Positions 37,039-46,475 of a stretch of DNA of 64,000 nucleotides are shown here, piece after piece (the first letter of the stretch is position 1; every line of letters starts with the position of its first letter). A model generated the notes under the pieces. It did no database searches. It worked only from the letters and a program-made list of their open reading frames with translations, and had not been told where the DNA came from. Made by a program: the position numbers and the translations under genes. This DNA comes from JAIROC01 sp031553535 (GTDB taxonomy: Bacteria > Bacteroidota > Bacteroidia > Bacteroidales > WCHB1-69), in NCBI GenBank assembly GCA_031553535.1, contig JAVBLM010000003.1, positions 1-64,000 on the forward strand. The letters run 5' to 3'.

Positions 37039-37089
37039 AATGAACTTGTCAAAAGTTAATTTCCTATATCAACTTTTGACAAGTTCATT
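37039..37089. repeat. Perfect 19-bp hairpin right behind mutA, containing dispersed repeat copy 2
   Basis: AATGAACTTGTCAAAAGTT (37039-37057) and its exact reverse complement (37071-37089) flank a 13-nt loop. The hairpin starts one base after the mutA stop. There is no T-run on the mutA strand, so it is not a textbook terminator. Part of it (37065-37086) is identical to 30209-30230. Confidence 0.7.
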
Positions 37090-37090
37090 A

Positions 37091-38965
37091 TTATTTAGAT
37101 GAGATACCTAACAATATATTATAACGCTCCAATGTTTCCAATAAATTCAACTTTACATGGATAAAATCATCTACTCCAGCCTCCTTCAAAGCATCTATGC
37201 TATCAACCGGATTGCCGGCAACAATACATTTGATCTCTTTTAAGTGCTGTTTTATTCCTTGTGCTATAGCAGGGACCAATGTAGCATATTCTTCATCCGA
37301 ACTACAGATAGCCACAACATCTGACTTTGCCAAGACAGCTGCTTGAACACCCTCCTGTTCCGTTGAGAATGCCTGGCCGTCTATAATTTCGTATCCGGCA
37401 CAGCCGAAAAAGTTTGTGATAAATCCTGCCCTTGCCTGACGCATTGCAACATTACCAATTTTTAATAAGAATACTTTGGGTCTTCTTCCGTTCTTCTTCG
37501 TCCACTTTTCCGTATTTAAACGTAAGCGTTCAAAAGGCATTGCTCCGCGATAAGGTTGAAGCCCTTCGTATGTTTTTTCCCGTAAATCCGTATCTACTTT
37601 ATCCAACATCACTTCATTAATGTTCGGATATTGGTTTGTCCCGACAAATACCATTCTACGCGTTGCGATATCCATGTCCCGTTTCCGGCAGGTTGCAACA
37701 ATCGCTTCTTTCACTTTCCTTTCCAAGGAAACACGAATCATTCCTCCTTGTTTTTCCACTTCATTGAATAGCAACCATGCCTGTTCGGCGATAGAGTCAG
37801 TCAGATTCTCAATGTAATACGATCCGGAAGCAGGGTCAACAATCTTCCCAAAATAAGATTCTTCCTTTAACAAGATTTGCGTATTACGGGCAATACGGCG
37901 GGAAAAATCATCCGATTCTTTATACGTAGTATCAAAAGCTTCCAGATCAATCCCATCTGCGCCGCCAATAGCCGCTGACATCCCTTCGGTAGTAACCCGG
38001 AGCATATTTACATAGGGATCGAAAATCGTCTTATTCCATAAGGACGACTTCGAGAATACATTCATTTTCACCATATCCTTTTGGGAAGGATTATATTGAT
38101 TTGCTATCGCAGCCCATAGCAAACGTGCTGCTCTTAGCTTAGCAATCTCCATGAAATAGTCGGAACTGATAGCAAACTCAAACCCTATTTTGGGTAAAAA
38201 TTCGTCTATTGTTATTCCATTATCGGTAGCAAATGAGACATATTCATTGGCAGAAGCTAACGAATATCCCAACTCCTGCCGTATAGTAGCACCGCAATTA
38301 TGTAATAACCATCCGTTAACAGTTATATATTGAAAGTTAGGACAAACTTTTCCGATACTATTTTGCAGTTGTATAATTTCTTCGAAATCCTCTTTTTGAG
38401 TCTTCCAAAATTTATTATGCAGCAATAAATAACTAACCGGGTCAAAAGAAAAAGCTCCCCGAATATGCTTCTTATCAAACGTAGTTGTATCTAAAAACTG
38501 AACAAATAATTTAGCCAATTCCACATAAGATACGGCATTGCTGAAATGCACGAAAACTTTAGAGAGGTCAATATCTTTTAATAATACCGAGATGGCTTTT
38601 ATGTCCCGTATTGCGGAGGCATTGAAAACAATGGCATTTGCTCCTTTTTTCAGACTGTCAATCGCAATTGTATTTGCTTTTTGAGGATCTTTTTCCGTAA
38701 TATTTTGAACAATCTTCCAATTATTGCCGGCTATTTCACCCCCTCTTATAAAAGGATATTCTCCCGGAATCGATTCCGTAAGATAGCCAAGATCTTTTGT
38801 GTTTTCCGAACGATAATAGGGATTTACAACAAAATTTTCATCTGTCTTCCACTTTAATTTCTTATCATAATCAGCTCCTTTTAGATCTATTCTTATTACT
38901 TCTTCCCATTGGGAAGTACTTACCGGTGGAAATTCCGAGAATAATTTTTCATCCTTATTGCTCAT
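37091..38965 (-). CDS. mutA: Methylmalonyl-CoA mutase small subunit
   Basis: 624 aa, as expected for the non-catalytic small (beta) subunit. The N-terminal part carries FPPVSTSQWEEVIRIDLKGA and the TIM-barrel region with SYSLASANEY-like blocks (residues around ELGYSLASANEYVSFATDNG). The C-terminal B12-like domain lacks the DxHxxG cobalamin motif: KVFLLKIGNVAMRQARAGFI and NFFGCAGYEIIDGQ replace it. With the catalytic MutB it converts succinyl-CoA to methylmalonyl-CoA on the way to propionate. In relatives mutB follows mutA directly, but here a hairpin and then ppdK lie downstream, so the partner must be elsewhere. A -7 element is at 39023-39030. Confidence 0.93.
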   Translation of the reverse strand: MSNKDEKLFSEFPPVSTSQWEEVIRIDLKGADYDKKLKWKTDENFVVNPYYRSENTKDLGYLTESIPGEYPFIRGGEIAGNNWKIVQNITEKDPQKANTIAIDSLKKGANAIVFNASAIRDIKAISVLLKDIDLSKVFVHFSNAVSYVELAKLFVQFLDTTTFDKKHIRGAFSFDPVSYLLLHNKFWKTQKEDFEEIIQLQNSIGKVCPNFQYITVNGWLLHNCGATIRQELGYSLASANEYVSFATDNGITIDEFLPKIGFEFAISSDYFMEIAKLRAARLLWAAIANQYNPSQKDMVKMNVFSKSSLWNKTIFDPYVNMLRVTTEGMSAAIGGADGIDLEAFDTTYKESDDFSRRIARNTQILLKEESYFGKIVDPASGSYYIENLTDSIAEQAWLLFNEVEKQGGMIRVSLERKVKEAIVATCRKRDMDIATRRMVFVGTNQYPNINEVMLDKVDTDLREKTYEGLQPYRGAMPFERLRLNTEKWTKKNGRRPKVFLLKIGNVAMRQARAGFITNFFGCAGYEIIDGQAFSTEQEGVQAAVLAKSDVVAICSSDEEYATLVPAIAQGIKQHLKEIKCIVAGNPVDSIDALKEAGVDDFIHVKLNLLETLERYNILLGISSK

Positions 38966-39022
38966 AACAATTGCTTTCTGATTAAAATCGATTATCTATA
39001 CCTTAACTTATTTAATAATTTG

Positions 39023-39030
39023 CAAAGTTA
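39023..39030 (-). promoter_or_regulatory. -7 promoter element for mutA
   Basis: On the minus strand this reads TAACTTTG, matching TAnnTTTG and ending 57 nt before the ATG at 38965. Confidence 0.55.
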
Positions 39031-39162
39031 GGAAAAAAACAGGTACAACCGATTTTTGCCATCAAAATAACCTGATTATCCATAGTTACTTATGGAAATC
39101 AGGCAAGTTAAATGAAATTACGGGAAGTTAATAGTTATAGAAGTTAGACAAAGCTACACAAA

Positions 39163-39260
39163 TTATGAGAAGCTATGGGAATAATGATATATTAACTTTG
39201 TTGAGCTCGCAAACTCGGTTCAAGAAAAAATCTGCGGAACTGTTAGCTCAGCGAAGCCAA
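39163..39260 (+). repeat. Dispersed repeat flanking rarA, copy 1
   Basis: The segments 39163-39189 and 39219-39260 match 40991-41017 and 41020-41061. The first 27 bases (TTATGAGAAGCTATGGGAAT onward) are identical; the second block (TTCAAGAAAAAATCTGCGGA onward, 42 bases) differs at three or four positions. Copy 1 holds 29 bases between the blocks, copy 2 only two. Both copies have the same orientation. A partial third copy is at 12156-12172. Confidence 0.75.
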
Positions 39261-39414
39261 GCCCATAACAACTAACCACTAACAGTTAACCACTATTTCC
39301 GGCAACTTCCTGTAACTTGTATAACTTCTGTTATTTATAAGAAATTAATTGTTTTAAATTTATATTATCCTAAGAGGAAAGAAAAACGTCAACACCCCGG
39401 CGAAAATATTTCCT

Positions 39415-39546
39415 TGGCCTGCTTTGACATGAAATCAGGCGTGTCCTGAGTTGGGAACAGGTGTGTCCTGAGGTCAGGACAAGCTTGTTCTGAAGCGAGG
39501 ACAGGCTTGTTCCGGGGTGAAATCAAGCGTGATTTAAAATAAAAGC
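39415..39546. repeat. 22-bp minisatellite, six degenerate units
   Basis: Unit starts are 39415, 39437, 39459, 39481, 39503 and 39525, each exactly 22 bp, for example AGGCGTGTCCTGAGTTGGGA. The clearest unit contains the palindrome GTCCTGA-GG-TCAGGAC (39465-39480). There are no spacers between units. It lies in the 726-bp gap between mutA and rarA, which holds no gene. Confidence 0.85.
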
Positions 39547-39662
39547 ACGGCTGGTTTGTTTTTTCTTCATTTTTCATTGACTTTTCGCCTCTGCTTTTTC
39601 TTCAATAAGGCAATTCTTCCCGGTTGTAGAAGAAAAAAAGATTCCCCCTGCGAAAAAAAGAT

Positions 39663-39670
39663 TATTTTTG
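39663..39670 (+). promoter_or_regulatory. -7 promoter element for rarA
   Basis: TATTTTTG matches TAnnTTTG, 21 nt before the ATG at 39692. Confidence 0.55.
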
Positions 39671-39691
39671 TAAAAAATAAAAATATAATTC

Positions 39692-40963
39692 ATGAAAAAT
39701 GTCCCATTAGCGGAGCAAATGCGTCCCAAAACACTGGATCAATACCATGGCCAGGAACATTTGGTAGGCAAAGGTTCCATACTCAGAGAAGCATTGGAAA
39801 AAGGGCAGATCCCTTCTATGATTCTCTGGGGACCACCCGGTGTTGGAAAAACTACCCTCGCTTATCTGATCGCCAATAATCTGAGATGGAATTTCTATAA
39901 GCTAAGTGCTATTAATTCGGGAGTGAAAGACATCCGCGATGTAATAGAAAGTGCACGCAATAATGAAGAACCTTCGGTTTTGTTTATTGATGAAATCCAT
40001 CGCTTTAGCAAGTCGCAACAAGATTCTTTGCTGGGAGCGGTAGAAGAAGGCGTTGTAACATTAATCGGGGCCACTACCGAAAATCCTTCTTTTGAAGTTA
40101 TCTCTCCATTGCTATCGCGTTGCCAGGTATATGTATTGAAAACATTAGACCGTTGTCAGCTGGAAGCGATTCTTGACAGTGCAAAATCTATCATGGAAGA
40201 CCAGTTGCAACAGAAGATCATTATCAAAGAACCCGAAGCCCTGATCCGTATATCGGGGGGAGATGCCCGTAAGCTGCTCAATGCATTTGAACTGGCGGTT
40301 ACTTCTCTGGCAAAAAAAGGAAAAAATATTACCATTACCAACAAAGATGTGGAAACGGTTATCCAGCAAAATCTGGTAATGTATGACAAAAAAGGAGAAA
40401 ATCACTATGATATAATTTCCGCATTTATCAAATCCATCCGGGGAAGCGACCCGAATGCGGCGGTGTATTGGCTGGCGCGAATGATCGCCGGCGGAGAAGA
40501 TCCTCTATTTATAGCAAGGAGGATGCTAATCCTTGCATCGGAAGATATCGGAAATGCTAATCCCAACGCACTACTGTTGGCCAGTAATTGTTTCCAAAGC
40601 ATAAATGTTATCGGGATGCCGGAAGGACGGATTATTCTGTCCCAGACAGCCATATATCTGGCTTGTTCTCCCAAAAGCAATGCTTCGTATGCTGCCATAG
40701 ATAATGCTTTGTCTACAGTGGAAAAGACAAAAGACCTGCCGGTGCCTCTGCATTTGCGCAACGCCCCAACCAAATTGATGAAAGAACTTTCGTACGGAAA
40801 GGACTATAAATATGCACATAGTTACGACCAAAATTTTGTCAGCCAGGAATTTTTCCCGGATGCATTAACAGGAACCACTTTCTATAATCCTGGAAATAAC
40901 AGCCGGGAAAACGAATTACGCGCCAGGCTTAAACACTTTTGGAAAGATAAATATAACTATTAA
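39692..40963 (+). CDS. rarA: Replication-associated recombination protein A (RarA/MgsA)
   Basis: 423 aa. The opening VPLAEQMRPKTLDQYHGQEH and LVGKGSILREALEKGQIPSM is diagnostic for RarA. AAA+ motifs follow: Walker A LWGPPGVGKTTLAYLIAN (about residues 46-63), Walker B SVLFIDEIHRFSKSQQD (about 94-110), sensor 1 IGATTENPSFEV and the sensor-2 ISGGDARKLLNAFE. The C-terminal tetramerisation domain ends with YKYAHSYDQNFVSQEFFPD. RarA acts at stalled forks and single-stranded gaps. Normal length. Direct repeats flank the gene on both sides. Confidence 0.96.
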   Translation: MKNVPLAEQMRPKTLDQYHGQEHLVGKGSILREALEKGQIPSMILWGPPGVGKTTLAYLIANNLRWNFYKLSAINSGVKDIRDVIESARNNEEPSVLFIDEIHRFSKSQQDSLLGAVEEGVVTLIGATTENPSFEVISPLLSRCQVYVLKTLDRCQLEAILDSAKSIMEDQLQQKIIIKEPEALIRISGGDARKLLNAFELAVTSLAKKGKNITITNKDVETVIQQNLVMYDKKGENHYDIISAFIKSIRGSDPNAAVYWLARMIAGGEDPLFIARRMLILASEDIGNANPNALLLASNCFQSINVIGMPEGRIILSQTAIYLACSPKSNASYAAIDNALSTVEKTKDLPVPLHLRNAPTKLMKELSYGKDYKYAHSYDQNFVSQEFFPDALTGTTFYNPGNNSRENELRARLKHFWKDKYNY

Positions 40964-40990
40964 CAGAAGTAAAAAATGAAGTTATGGAAG

Positions 40991-41061
40991 TTATGAGAAG
41001 CTATGGGAATAATGATAGATTCAAGAAAAAGTCTGCGGAACCGTTAGCTCGGCGAAGCCAA
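40991..41061 (+). repeat. Dispersed repeat flanking rarA, copy 2
   Basis: Same orientation as copy 1 at 39163-39260, with 27 identical bases followed by a 42-base block differing at a few positions. It starts 27 nt after the rarA stop. The remainder of the 243-bp gap before the next gene holds nothing recognisable. Confidence 0.75.
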
Positions 41062-41206
41062 ATCTGTTTAATCTATGCTATCTACTTACCGGAATAAAGT
41101 TCGATTTAAACTATAGACATTAAATAACTCAACAAATAACAGATAAACAAATCAACAACAAGTCATGAATCATTAATTGTTTTTCATCAAAATAAATCAA
41201 TATATT

Positions 41207-42619
41207 ATGGACGAAGTCAATACTGGCACTCAAAAAAATACTGCCGGCAAACCGAAGAAAAAATATTTTTTGCGATATCTTTCTGTAACAATAAAGAAAT
41301 TCATCAGCCTGAATATCGATAGCGATGACAATGCTACAATCAGCCGTATTGAAGAAGGCATAGAATTCAGAGGTGCGAATGTATGGATATTGGCTTTTGC
41401 CATTATTATTGCTTCGATTGGATTAAATGTAAATTCCACGGCCGTTATTATTGGGGCAATGTTAATCTCCCCTTTAATGGGGCCTATCATGGGAATAGGA
41501 CTCGCGGTAGGCATAAGCGATAATAATATGTTAAGCCGGTCATTGAGGAACTTTGGGGCGATGGTATTAATCAGTATCATCGCATCGACGTTATACTTTT
41601 TCATATCTCCATTAAGTGATGCCCAATCGGAATTGCTTGCCCGTACCCGCCCTACTATTTATGATGTATTGATTGCCTTTTTCGGAGGGCTGGCCGGGAT
41701 AGTTGCCCACTCAAGAAAAGGAGAAAAGATAACGATTATTTCGGGAGTTGCCATTGCAACAGCTTTAATGCCTCCCCTATGTACGGCTGGGTATGGGTTA
41801 GCCACAGCGCAATTCAATTTCTTCTTCGGAGCGTTTTATTTGTTTTTTATTAACTCATTCTTCATCGCATTAGCTACGGTATTGATGTCTTATTATTTAA
41901 AACTGCCAAAACGTTCTTTTATAAACCCGCAAAAAGCTAAAAAAGTAAAAAGATCCATCTACATATTTACAACGATCGTATGTGTGCCGAGTATTTTTAT
42001 GGCCGTTAATATGATACAAGAATCTTCATTTAATTCGAGTGCCATCCGTTTTATGAACGATTTGGATCATAATCCATTGCTTGAAAATGTTCAGATTATC
42101 AACTCCTCCCGAGAATATTCCCGGGATTCCTCAACTATTACAATAGCATTGGTAGGGAAACCTTTGGAAGAAAAACAAATTAAGAATTTGCAACAGAAAT
42201 TACCGGAATTCGGATTGAAGAACACGCATCTTATTATCCGCCAACTTATGAGTGATAGTGATAATGATATCAATATCAGTGGAGAACTTATGGAAGATTT
42301 ATATAAGAAGAACGTAATACTTTCGGATCAAATTACGGAATACAAAAATGAAATTATCCAATTGCAAGGAGAAATCATCCCGAATGAACAAATTGCAAAA
42401 GAAATACAAACACAATTCAATAACATTCATTCCTTTTCCATTTCAAGGATGATTTACACCGATATACAAACATTAACATCGGATACTATTCCGACGGCGT
42501 ATGTAATTTGGTTGAAAAAACCGGCAAAAGAAGATGCCGAGCGATTGGAAAATTGGCTAAAAGCCCGGCTAAATCTAGATCAATTAAAATTAACGAGTTC
42601 AATTTACACAAAGAAATAA
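41207..42619 (+). CDS. DUF389 / TIGR00341 family membrane protein
   Basis: 470 aa from the ATG at 41207 (an in-frame TTG at 41177 would add an implausible MFFIKINQYI). The DUF389 block is complete: ANVWILAFAIIIASIGLNVN, AVIIGAMLISPLMGPIMGIG, PTIYDVLIAFFGGLAGIVAH and VAIATALMPPLCTAGYGLAT. The C-terminal about 190 residues are soluble, with a coiled stretch around LSDQITEYKNEIIQLQGEII. The family is found in many bacteria without a known function; the motif GAMLISPLMGP suggests an ion channel or transporter, but that is inference. Confidence 0.9.
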   Translation: MDEVNTGTQKNTAGKPKKKYFLRYLSVTIKKFISLNIDSDDNATISRIEEGIEFRGANVWILAFAIIIASIGLNVNSTAVIIGAMLISPLMGPIMGIGLAVGISDNNMLSRSLRNFGAMVLISIIASTLYFFISPLSDAQSELLARTRPTIYDVLIAFFGGLAGIVAHSRKGEKITIISGVAIATALMPPLCTAGYGLATAQFNFFFGAFYLFFINSFFIALATVLMSYYLKLPKRSFINPQKAKKVKRSIYIFTTIVCVPSIFMAVNMIQESSFNSSAIRFMNDLDHNPLLENVQIINSSREYSRDSSTITIALVGKPLEEKQIKNLQQKLPEFGLKNTHLIIRQLMSDSDNDINISGELMEDLYKKNVILSDQITEYKNEIIQLQGEIIPNEQIAKEIQTQFNNIHSFSISRMIYTDIQTLTSDTIPTAYVIWLKKPAKEDAERLENWLKARLNLDQLKLTSSIYTKK

Positions 42620-42757
42620 CCTATAAAGAATTATTTTCCCATATTATCTTTTAATGTAAGAGCATTACTCGACAGTTCTGTCGTTATAAATACTTGAATT
42701 GAAAACAAAGTGATGTTTTTAATTCTTATGTATATGTAATCAAGTAAAAAAATCATT

Positions 42758-42765
42758 TATATTTG
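42758..42765 (+). promoter_or_regulatory. -7 promoter element for the large secreted protein
   Basis: TATATTTG matches TAnnTTTG, 28 nt before the ATG at 42794. Confidence 0.55.
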
Positions 42766-42793
42766 CACAATGATTATATAATACTTTCTTCAT

Positions 42794-45700
42794 ATGAAAA
42801 AATCTGTTCATGTTTTTTTCATTGCCGTTTTACTTTCCGGATGTTTTAACAATAGCATCCAGCAAAGTGTTTTTGCCCAAAGCCCCACCACACAAGGAAA
42901 AGAATTCTACTTTTCTTTTATGCAAAATGGATATAGAACATGTAATTCGGGAGGAAGCACTACTTATGAATCTTTGAGCTGTATCATAAGTGCAAAAAGG
43001 GCCTGTTCGGGAACTATTTCCAATCCGAATACATTGTGGAGTATCAATTTCAATGTGACTGCCAATGGTATTACCACAATTACTATCCCTATGGCTCAAT
43101 CCTATAGCACAAATTCCGAAATAGCCGAAAACTACGGATTAATAGTAACCGCTACCGATACGATTTCGTTATTTATTGCCAACGAAGCACTAAATTCATT
43201 TGATGCCTCTAACGTTTTACCATTGGAAACATTGGGAGATAAGTATATTACACAAAATTATATTCCTTCTCCAAGTGGGGTAACGGGATCGTGTAATACG
43301 AATGTCAGAAGTGCTTTTATAATTATTGCTACAGAAAATAATACCATTATCGACATAACTCCAACATGCAATACCAAGGGGGGAAAAGCTGCGAACATAT
43401 CGTTTTCAATTGCATTGAATAAAGGCCAGAGTTATCAGGTAATGTCAAATGATAAGGGAACCGCGGGTGACCTTTCCGGATCTTTAATCCAGGCAAGGGA
43501 TTGTAAACGGATTGCTGTTTTCAATGGAAATATAATTACAGGTATTCCACAATCAATAACTGACGGATTCGACCATATTTTCGAACAGGCAATGCCTGTC
43601 TCATATTGGGGGAATAAGTTTGCTATTACAGCGTCTATGGCAAGGAATGGCGATTATATACGTGTTACCGCATTAAATAATAATACAGAAATCAAGATTA
43701 ACAATATTGTCCAAACAACAATTAATGAACGTAATACTTATGAATTCTTCCTATCCAATAGTTCCTATTATCTTGAGACTTCCGAACCATGTGCTGTTTT
43801 TCTTTATCAGACATCCAACACCTTCGACAGTTCAACAAATGGAGACCCCTCCATGGTATGGATTACACCTGTGGAACAGCAGGTAAAAGAAATAACCTTC
43901 GGCACTTTTACGGCAACCAATACTATTGTTAATCATTATATAAATATTGTTACCGCAACAACAGATATAAATTCCATTAGGTTGGATAATGTAAATATCT
44001 CCAATCAATTTCAACAGTTGAATGGGAATTCTACTCTTTCCATTGCAAGGATTAACATATCGCATGGAGCACACACCCTCAGAAGTAATACAGGATTTAC
44101 CGCTTTTGTTTACGGATTCGGAAATGTTAGAGGCTATGCTTACTCCATTGGTTCAAGTGCTATAGATCTAAGGGGAAATATTATTGCCAATCAAATTCAT
44201 ACACTTAATAATGATATTGCCAACACTCTTTTTTTCTGCAAGAACGAATTACTGCATCTCAAACTGAATATAAATTATGAATTTGATTCTATTAATTGGA
44301 AACTCGGAGATGGAACCATTATCTATGGCAGGGATTCCATCATTCACGCTTATGCAAGTAACGGAAAATATTTTGTAGAAGCAATCGTAAAATTACGCTA
44401 TCAAAATTGTACCGGGAGTATTTATGATACCATTAAAGGAATTATAAATATCCAGGATATTAACGAGACTATCAGAGATACTGTATGCTATGGAGAAATA
44501 TATAATAAACATGGATTAAACATTACAGCATTACACAACACATCTAAAACTCAATATTTAATAAGCTCTCATGGTTGTGACAGCACTGTTGTTTTATATT
44601 TAACTGTTTTAGACACTTCCTTGCGCATTATATCCGATACGATTTTATCGGGAGAACCATATAATAAATGGGGATTCAACTTGTCGGAAAATAACTTGAC
44701 ATACATTGGAACCAATACACACAGCCTGTTGCTAACCAATAGATTTAATTGCGATAGCTTACATATATTATCCCTGACCATTAAGCCAAGATATCTATTT
44801 ACCGATAGCGTAACTATTTGCCAGCTTGGAGAAATATATTGGAGAAACAAAAAGATGGAGACTGCCAATGCAGGTATATTCATTCTCTCCGATACGCTAA
44901 AAACGATTTATTGGAATACCGACAGCATATACCGTTTGATTTTAACCGTAAAACCAAATTATTTTATTATCGATACGATAAATGTGTGTCTATACGATAA
45001 TATAAATTGGCATAATAAACAATTAACAACTTCGCAAACAGGAATGTTTACAATGTCGGACAGCCTCAAAACAATTGAGTGTGCTTGCGACAGTATACAT
45101 AAGCTGGTTATGCATGTAAACCCAATACCGGAACTTTATACCATATTATCGGATGAGACTATATGTTCCAGGACAAATACATCCGAAATTATTTTTTCAG
45201 GAAGCGGGAATATGTGCGAATGGACAGCAAGTGGAGATATCATAAACGGAATGCCGTTATCCGGAAAAGATATCTTTGAAAGATATACACTTGTTAATTC
45301 AACAAATTCTCTTTTAACAACAACGATAAGTGTAATTCCGAAATCCTATTTCGGGGATTTAGTCTGTTCAGGCGCACAAAAAAGTTTCAATATCAGTGTA
45401 TATCCGGATATTAAAATAGACGCTGTTACAAATAAAGCCCTCTTCTGTTACGAAGACACCATATATTTGGAAATAGTAAATCCCGGACAATTACAAAATT
45501 ATCAGTGGGATGGGCCTGACGGTTTTTCTTCCAAAGATCAAAATCCTGTTATTAAAAGTGCTTCAAGTAAAAATTCCGGTAGTTATATTGTCCAAGCTCA
45601 CACATTGTATCATTGCGATGCCATCCCCGACACTGTTTTAGTCCATGTTCTTTCTTTTATTGACGCAAATCTGCCGGAAGATACGGTTTTGTGCACAGAC

Positions 45701-46342
45701 CCTATAACTATATCAACAACTTATCCTTACGGGGATTATTCCTGGAATACGGGGGAAACAACCCGCCAAATCTCCATTTCATCTTCGGGAACATATTGTG
45801 TGGAAATCAACGATCGAGGATGTTTGGGGCGGGACACTGTTTCTGTTCGGCAAATCATCATCCCTCCTTTCAAGATACAAACATCCAGAGATATTTGCTA
45901 TGAGGATGATATGGAAGTATTTGTTCATGTTGAGAATGCTGATTATTTTTGGAATACGGGAGATACAACATCATCCATTATAATTAATTCTTCAGGTGAG
46001 TATACAATAACTGTTTTTATTGAAGGATGTTTTACTCAAAAATATATCTCTGTTTTCTGCGATTGCAATCTTTGGATCCCCAATACATTCACTCCAAATA
46101 ATGATAATACCAACGAAATATTCATTCCGATTCCAACAGAAATATTAAACACCTTTTCGATGTCCATTTACGATAGATGGGGTAATTTGGTCTTTAAAAC
46201 AAATTCCTACACGCCATGGGATGGAACCGCAAATGGAAAATATGCCACGGCAGGCTCTTACTCTTACATTATCTATTTTTCATGCATAAATGATCCCGAA
46301 AAGAAAATCAAAAAACAAGGCAGAATAAACTTGATACGATGA
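42794..46342 (+). CDS. Large secreted protein with IgGFc-binding-like domain and type IX CHU_C sorting domain
   Basis: 1182 aa. A signal peptide (MKKSVHVFFIAVLLSGCFNN) precedes QSVFAQSPTTQGKEFYFSF. Both a lipobox-like LLSGC at Cys 17 and a later VFAQ signal-peptidase I site are present. An IgGFc-binding-type N-terminal domain spans about 30-460 (GDLSGSLIQARDCKRIAVFN, SYWGNKFAITASMARNGDYI). A PKD-like unit follows, then about three 70-residue modules ending in the GCDSTVVLYLTV / NCDSLHILSLTI / DSIYRLILTV pattern and Ig-like modules (DYSWNTGETTRQISISSSGT). The C-terminal about 90 residues (LWIPNTFTPNNDNTNEIF, SIYDRWGNLVF, WDGTANGKYATAGSYSY) are the CHU_C domain that directs type IX export. Likely a surface adhesin. 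Confidence 0.92.
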   Translation: MKKSVHVFFIAVLLSGCFNNSIQQSVFAQSPTTQGKEFYFSFMQNGYRTCNSGGSTTYESLSCIISAKRACSGTISNPNTLWSINFNVTANGITTITIPMAQSYSTNSEIAENYGLIVTATDTISLFIANEALNSFDASNVLPLETLGDKYITQNYIPSPSGVTGSCNTNVRSAFIIIATENNTIIDITPTCNTKGGKAANISFSIALNKGQSYQVMSNDKGTAGDLSGSLIQARDCKRIAVFNGNIITGIPQSITDGFDHIFEQAMPVSYWGNKFAITASMARNGDYIRVTALNNNTEIKINNIVQTTINERNTYEFFLSNSSYYLETSEPCAVFLYQTSNTFDSSTNGDPSMVWITPVEQQVKEITFGTFTATNTIVNHYINIVTATTDINSIRLDNVNISNQFQQLNGNSTLSIARINISHGAHTLRSNTGFTAFVYGFGNVRGYAYSIGSSAIDLRGNIIANQIHTLNNDIANTLFFCKNELLHLKLNINYEFDSINWKLGDGTIIYGRDSIIHAYASNGKYFVEAIVKLRYQNCTGSIYDTIKGIINIQDINETIRDTVCYGEIYNKHGLNITALHNTSKTQYLISSHGCDSTVVLYLTVLDTSLRIISDTILSGEPYNKWGFNLSENNLTYIGTNTHSLLLTNRFNCDSLHILSLTIKPRYLFTDSVTICQLGEIYWRNKKMETANAGIFILSDTLKTIYWNTDSIYRLILTVKPNYFIIDTINVCLYDNINWHNKQLTTSQTGMFTMSDSLKTIECACDSIHKLVMHVNPIPELYTILSDETICSRTNTSEIIFSGSGNMCEWTASGDIINGMPLSGKDIFERYTLVNSTNSLLTTTISVIPKSYFGDLVCSGAQKSFNISVYPDIKIDAVTNKALFCYEDTIYLEIVNPGQLQNYQWDGPDGFSSKDQNPVIKSASSKNSGSYIVQAHTLYHCDAIPDTVLVHVLSFIDANLPEDTVLCTDPITISTTYPYGDYSWNTGETTRQISISSSGTYCVEINDRGCLGRDTVSVRQIIIPPFKIQTSRDICYEDDMEVFVHVENADYFWNTGDTTSSIIINSSGEYTITVFIEGCFTQKYISVFCDCNLWIPNTFTPNNDNTNEIFIPIPTEILNTFSMSIYDRWGNLVFKTNSYTPWDGTANGKYATAGSYSYIIYFSCINDPEKKIKKQGRINLIR

Positions 46343-46445
46343 AAAAATTTGTCAGTCGCTCAAATTCTTGTTTGCTACGATCTTATCTTTTATTTCTTTT
46401 GCCAGACTTCTTTTACGAAAAAAGAAACAACATCCAAAAAAATCG

Positions 46446-46453
46446 TATATTTG
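46446..46453 (+). promoter_or_regulatory. -7 promoter element for tyrS
   Basis: TATATTTG matches TAnnTTTG. A GGAG at 46469-46472 then serves the ATG at 46476. Confidence 0.55.
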
Positions 46454-46475
46454 CATTTCAAATAGAATGGAGAAA

